Assembly (NCBI RefSeq): GCF_030272615.1
Contig: NC_081415.1
Span: 378,561,892-378,625,891, forward strand
Source: Cryptomeria japonica
Lineage: Eukaryota; Streptophyta; Pinopsida; Cupressales; Cupressaceae
Length of the DNA: 64,000 bases
Direction of reading: 5' to 3'
Each line of letters starts with the position of its first letter. The first letter of the stretch is position 1. The translations under genes were made by a program, and so were the position numbers. Of this stretch, positions 58,691-64,000 are shown piece after piece. The notes beneath the pieces are model-generated. The model was given only the letters and a program-made list of their open reading frames with translations, was not told the DNA's origin and did not search any database.

Positions 58691-61272
58691 ACATGTGTGG
58701 TATTGATCCTAAATTAGTGGTTCATCATCTTGTAGTTGATCGAAATGCTAAATCATTCAAGTAGAAACTATGCAAGAAGCATCCTAGAATAGCCCTATTG
58801 GTCAAATAAGAGTAGGAAAAGCTCCTAGAGGGTAAGTTAATCTGACCAATTGATTACTTAGAGTGGATCACTAATATGGTACCTATCTCTAAGCCTAATG
58901 GTACCATCAAAGTGTGTACAAATTTCAAGGATCTAAATAAAGCATGTCCCAAAGATGATTTTTTACTTCCCAACATTGACATCCTTGTTGATCTAATAGT
59001 TGGACATGAAATGATTTCTCTCATGGACATATTTTTAGGATATAATCAGATCAAGATAGCCAAAGAAGATCAACATAAGACTGTGTTCACCACCTCATGG
59101 GGAGATTTTTGTTTCTAGGTATGCCTTTGGTCTCAAGAATGTAGGTGCATCCTACCAGTGTGCCATGACAGTGATATTTCATGACCTTATGCATAACAAA
59201 ATGGAGGACTATGTGGATGACATACTAGGTAAATTGAAGACAAGGACAAAACATCTAGCTATACTAGAACATATATTTGAGCACCTAGCTAAATATAAAT
59301 TATGCCTAAGCCCTAAAAAGTGTGTATTTGGAGTTCCCTGAGGTAAGCTCCTTGGATTTATAGTGTGAAAGCATGGAATTGAGTTCGATCCTAGAGAGGT
59401 CAAAGAAATCTTAGAGATACCTCCACCTAGAATACTAAAGAATCTACGCAACTTGCAAGGGAAGTTACATTCTATCTGGTGCTTCATTTCCCAACTCGCT
59501 GATAAATGTCAACCTTTTAATCACCTCCAAAAAGGTGTTGAATTTCAATGGGATTCCCGATATCAACAAGCATTTAACAAGATGAAGGAATATCTAGCTC
59601 ATCCTCCAATTGTCATGCCACCCATTCCAGGTCGTCCTTTCCTCTTATACATTTTAGTTACTCTGATGGGTATGGGGGCACTTCTTGCCCAACATGATGA
59701 CCAAGGAAAGAATAGAGCAATCTACTATATCAGTCAAACTTAGTATTATATGAGCTTAACTATTCTCCCATGGAAAAGGCATGTTTAGCTGTCATCTTTT
59801 GTTCACAAAAATTGCGACACTACATTTTTTAAGTCAAACACTGAAGTTCATCTGCAAGCTTGATCCCATCAAATATCTTCACCCCAAGACAACCCTAACC
59901 GAACATATGGCTAAATGGGTTATGTTTCTCAGTGAATTTGACATACAATATATCAATAGAAAGGCCTTCAAGGGGCAGGTCATTGCTGCTCAATTAGTAG
60001 AAACACCATTGATTGATGTTCACCTATTAATCATAAAATTTCTAGATGATTATGTTATCTCTATTACTGCACAACCCCCCTAGAAACTTTACTTTGATGG
60101 TTCATATAGACAAAAGGGAACGGGGAAGGATTCCTATTTGTCACTCCCCAAGGCGATCTCATCCCCAGGTCATTCAAGTTGTCTTTCCCATGTACCAAGA
60201 ATATTGTTGAATATGAAGGGCTCATCACTAGTCTCAAGATAGCTATTCAGTGGAACATCTCTGATATATTAGTTTATAGATATTCACAACTGGTTATCCG
60301 GCAAGTCAACGATGAATATCAAACTAAGGATGATAATCTCCTTCCATACAAAAGAATGGTTGATGACCTTAAGGATAACTTCAAAAGTATCATATTTGAC
60401 TAGATTCCTTGAGCTCAGAATAAAGTAGTAGACATAATGGCTACTATTTGGTCCCTTCTTCACGTTAAATCAAATAGTCTGAGATATGTGTTTTTAGTTG
60501 AGCAGCTCTATAGCCGACATTTAAAATATTATACAGAGAAATGGTGTGAAACATTGTTGGACCCCAATCACCCTGGTATAATGACATACATGCTTATCTC
60601 AAAGATGGTACCCTTCCACCCAACATATATCATAATGAACACCGAAACCTTATTCACTATTGTGCCCGATTAACTCTTATAGGAGACAATCTATATCGTC
60701 ACGACTACTATGACATCCTCTTTTAGATGTATAGATTTGAGTGAAACTAATCTTGCAATGAAAGTGCACACTAGAACTTATGGTGCTCATACGAGTGGAT
60801 ATGTTCTTACCAAACAAATTTTAAGAGAGTGGGGTATTATTGCCCCAACATGGAACATGACTATTGTGATTTTTTCAAGAAATGTGTCCTTCCGGCGGCA
60901 CAAATATTTGATCCATGGTTTAGCATATGATTTGTAGCCTATCACAACACCATGGCCATTCTTTACATCGGGCCTCAACCTTGTTGGTAGGATCCATCCC
61001 CCTTCCTTATATGGATAAAATATTATCATTACTGCAACAGAGTATTTCACCAAATGGGTGGAAGCCATTCCTCTCACCCTCACCACTGTGTGCAAGTGTC
61101 CAAGTGTATCCTGTACCACATTATTTTCTGCTATGGAACTCCCTCCACCATCATAATAGACAATGGAACCCAATTTAAGAACCAACACATGTGTGATCTC
61201 TATTCTACATTTCTTATCCAACACCATTTGTCCACACCATACTACCCCCAAGGGAATGACCAACCTCAGGCA
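58691..61272 (+). pseudogene. Ty3/gypsy Tat-lineage pol remnant with two RNase H domains
   Basis: Reverse transcriptase begins near 58691 (MCGIDPKLVVHHL) and includes YLEWITNMVPISKPNGTIK, DLNKACPKDDFLLPNID, DIFLGYNQIKIAKEDQHKT and the catalytic EDYVDDILGK near 59205. KYKLCLSPKKCVFGVP, then LRNLQGKLHSIWCFISQLAD complete it. RNase H follows (FLLYILVTLMGMGALLAQHD, about 59640; AIYYISQT). A second RNase H-like domain spans about 60085-60440 (LYFDGSYRQKG; NIVEYEGLITSLKIA; EYQTKDDNLLPYKRMVDDLK). Dual RNase H is the mark of plant Tat elements. Integrase remnants are GYYCPNMEH near 60835, EYFTKWVEA near 61040, STIIIDNGTQFKN near 61148 and PYYPQGNDQPQAS near 61238, where homology stops. Many stops and frameshifts throughout. 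Confidence 0.87.
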
Positions 61273-61288
61273 TCTTGCTCATCGGATC

Positions 61289-61480
61289 CTATAGAGTTGG
61301 GTTCTTCTTGAAGACTTGATCATCTTTCTTGCTTCTAGACCGCATTGCTTTTGGATCATTTTTTGGCAAGATATCGCTATCAGTTTCCGTGATAGTTGCC
61401 TGGACCTTTTTTGGTGATCTACCAGAACCCATTCCAAAGCTTGTGGAGCCTTGCACATTGATTCTGATGTTCCTTGGCAT
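61289..61480 (-). CDS. Antisense open frame 3' of Tat pol, unknown
   Basis: A 63-codon minus-strand frame, MPRNIRINVQGSTSFGMGSG to VFKKNPTL, rich in lysine, serine and aspartate, without a recognised domain. Its position and orientation are where some Tat-lineage elements carry an antisense gene, but it is short and could be chance. I give no function. Confidence 0.25.
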   Translation of the reverse strand: MPRNIRINVQGSTSFGMGSGRSPKKVQATITETDSDILPKNDPKAMRSRSKKDDQVFKKNPTL

Positions 61481-63200
61481 GTGGCCAACCTTTTCCTATG
61501 ATCTACATTTCATCCTTTGGATTTTCTGGAGGAATCTCTTGGTGGAGGCTTCCCTTGTTTATTTTGCACGTTAGGTCTTGTTCTATGGGTTTTGATCCCT
61601 TTTGGGCTGACTGGATCCTTTGGATTGATATCTAATTTTAATTGCACATTAGAATGTAACTAAGGAGAGAATCAAGTAGCTAGACTATGCGTAGAAGATA
61701 GATCTCATGATTTAAGGTTCCGGTTGTGACCTATTTATTCTAGTAGGCCTATGAGCCAGTATGATGTAGCCCGGTTGTTACCGGTTAGATGTAATCAAAT
61801 TTCATACAGTAAAACAATCTATTTTTCATTGCCTCCATCATATATTTGTGTTTATATTGTGTTTACTCTTGTTGACCAACCCAGATTGATCTCTTTGAGG
61901 TCCCTCCTCATTGGTGACTATTTCAAGTATTTATTGCTTCCCATTGTCATTTGCATCTCCATTGCATCCACCTCTCCATGGTGCAGTATCTGTTGCTACC
62001 CACTCCCATTTTCATCTCCATTGCATCTACCTCTTTTCAACATGGTATCCCATATTTCCTCATCTATCTCTTGCCTCTATCTGTGTCGCCTTGCTCCTTG
62101 CTTGTGCATAGTCCTTATAGATAGCTTCTATGCTTGGTTATTTGTTCACAGTGTCATGCTTTTCCTATATATTCCCCTTTTACATCTCCTTGGTCACCTT
62201 TCTTATTGTATATAGGAGTGCTTTGTATATAGGTATCTCTATACATATGTGTATGTTCGTCATGTCCTTTGAAATCATATTCTATCAACTTTTCCTTCAA
62301 TAATCATATTTTAAAATCTTTGTCATCACAATCCTATCAAATCGCTTTTGTTGGTCCATCTCTCATTGATCCTTATCCAATCATCAGTCTGTGCAGGATG
62401 TATCATTCCTCTAGTTAGACAAAATCATCAATCCTCATCCAATTAGTCATCCTTTGGCAAAATATATCTGAGACACTTGTGTTGGTTTTGATTCTTTTTT
62501 ATCTTTTTTTATCTTTTTCAACTCCTCGCATCATGTTTCCTCTTGGTCACCATGATCTTTTATATCATGGTGCACTAGGAATAACATGGATTGGGATGTG
62601 ATCTTGTTGGTTTTGTTTTCTTCTTGGCATGTCTTTCGAATGTGTTCCTTGTTGTACCCTCATGAGGTCTCGACTATCTAATTTTACATTGGAGCATATC
62701 TTCTACTTTTGGTTGTTCAAGCATCATTTCCTATAGGGTCTCTATAACTCTATGCAGTTCTAGATTAGCCTGTGTGTCTATTTATATGTGTTAGTCCATG
62801 CATTGGCTATGAAATTCCACTTTGGTTCTTCATACCTTGGTTACTCACATACACTACTAATTCAAAATAAGTGCTCGCTACATTTCATTCCATTTTCATG
62901 GGTGCTCATTCTCTATGATGTTCCATTTCTATATCTAATGCATTTGCATTTGCTTCTTTTTCCATTTGCTTCTTGTTTTCCATCATGTCCGTTGGGGCAT
63001 TGTTTCTTTTGAGATGTTGTCTAGGCCTCATTTCCAGTGCATCCTCTCAAGGGGGCACCCATTCCCTCATCCTCCTTCCCTCATCCTCCATCCATCATCT
63101 ATCCATTGTTAGTCCAATTTGGAACATTTTTGCCTTGCTCTCTTTTGTCCAAGTCGCTGGTGTCTTATTTTCTTTGCTTCGACTCTATTTTAGCGTCACT

Positions 63201-63216
63201 GCAAAGAGGGGAAAAA
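63201..63216 (+). other. Polypurine tract of the Tat element
   Basis: GCAAAGAGGGGAAAAA runs directly into TGTAGACCC, the expected layout of polypurine tract plus LTR start. Confidence 0.75.
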
Positions 63217-64000
63217 TGTAGACCCTTAAATTTGACTGATTAATTTAGTCAAATCAAATTTTCTAAGTTTCTTTTACTAGTTGAATAATTCATATTATTC
63301 AATTAAAATCAAGCATCCCTTTTGGCTAAATTAATTTGATGAAGCTATTGGGGCTTTTAATTTTTTGCAAAATTCAAAGTAAGAGGGTGGTAAAATCCAT
63401 AAGATTGCATCCACTGTGAAGTCATGAACTTCATGGATCTTGATATTTGAAAATTTTCACATTGTATGTGGGGTTAAAATGTGACTCCCATAAGGGTAGA
63501 GCCTGACATACAGTTCCCATAAGGAGATCCATGCATATAATAATAGTTTAATATGTTATATAGTCCCAAAAAAAATTCCGAAAAAATCAAATGATTTGAA
63601 CCAAATTATGCCATATATGCTAATTAAAAGAATTCATATACCTTATTATTCCCTTAAAAATATCCTTATACCTTATTATATCTAAGCCCCAAATATGGAT
63701 ATATGATTAGTCATTCGAAGTGTTCAAAAACAAGATGAAATCCTTTTCACCATGACTCCTCTCTTGTTACACTAAAAAATGGATTCCTTGTATGCCCCAA
63801 CAAAGAAGAATGATCATATCGGCCTAGTAATGAAAGATGATAGAAAGAAAAGCGTGTGTCACCGAAGTACCATGTCTCATTGAAAAGAACACATGGGCCA
63901 TCAATATCATCAAGTGGGTCCTACAACACACATAATCTAAAGGGATTATCAATGAAACACTTTATATGTCTCACCTACATACGAGTTTTGGTAAGATGTT
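63217..64000 (+). repeat. 3' LTR of the Tat element, continuing beyond the window
   Basis: It starts TGTAGACCCTTAAATTTGAC after the polypurine tract. No end or target duplication is in view and no second copy exists in the window, so the call rests on the tract, the TG start and the upstream Tat pol. Confidence 0.6.

Larger units (their letters stand above)
61273..63216 (+). other. 3' region of the Tat element, pyrimidine-rich, no sense gene
   Basis: Between truncated integrase and the polypurine tract lies about 1.9 kb of C/T-rich plus-strand sequence. CTCCATTGCATC(C/T)ACCTC recurs near 61957 and 62009. Hydrophobic plus-strand frames (for example 61751-62215) reflect this composition. Some Tat elements carry an antisense gene here. 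Confidence 0.6.

Noticed and set aside
61751-62215. Hydrophobic plus-strand frame of 154 codons resembling a membrane protein
   Set aside because: The pyrimidine-rich composition gives leucine, serine and cysteine runs by chance; no domain, no start context, and it lies in the 3' region of a gypsy element.

Overview
This window comes from a repeat-dominated plant nuclear genome. The evidence is a CACTA (En/Spm) transposase with DUF4218- and DUF4216-like domains, Ty1/copia elements primed by initiator tRNA-Met, a Ty3/gypsy chromovirus with LTRs of about 4 kb, a Tat-type Ty3/gypsy pol with a second RNase H-like domain (known only from plants), and GT-AG introns. The AT-rich, deeply nested layout would fit a large-genome plant such as a gymnosperm, but the sequence does not prove this. 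I find no intact ordinary host gene, rRNA, tRNA or CRISPR array. Almost all of the window is transposons inserted in transposons.

The oldest recognisable layer is a decayed CACTA element read on the minus strand. Its transposase (tnp2) region lies at about 25.1-29.9 kb. A multi-exon accessory gene with a Transposase_24-like segment continues leftward at 12.8-11.7 kb and 5.15-1.57 kb, and a SET-domain-like fragment lies inside it. Two LTR retrotransposons split this element: copia-1 (5154-11712, plus strand) and a chromovirus-type gypsy (12769-25037, coding strand minus, TSD TAATC).

To the right, a gag-only LTR element (A, 32118-54721, coding strand minus) sits against the CACTA 5' region. 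About 2.2 kb covering the CACTA 5' part and the first 1.5 kb of A's LTR is tandemly duplicated (29.25-31.44 and 31.47-33.69 kb). The right LTR of A is interrupted by copia-2 (39622-54150, plus strand, TSD CTGAC). Copia-2 is interrupted just before its 3' LTR by another pol-less element (B, 45272-53256, coding strand minus, TSD TTTCT/TTTCC). The nesting is therefore B in copia-2 in A in CACTA.

From 54.7 to 58.7 kb I see no coding sequence. A degenerate Tat-lineage gypsy pol follows (58.69-61.27 kb, plus strand), then a pyrimidine-rich 3' region, a polypurine tract and a 3' LTR that starts at 63217 and runs off the window.

The most interesting system is the copia/A/B trio. Copia-1 and copia-2 carry reverse transcriptase and integrase genes. 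A and B carry no pol but share with them the tRNA-Met primer site, the 3' end of the LTR, the AAAGGGGGAGAT-type polypurine tract and, for A, the start of the LTR too. A has a copia-type gag with a coiled coil and zinc knuckles. B has a coiled-coil protein with five zinc-knuckle units plus a second long open frame. They look like non-autonomous partners that could use a copia enzyme set in trans; this is inference from shared termini.
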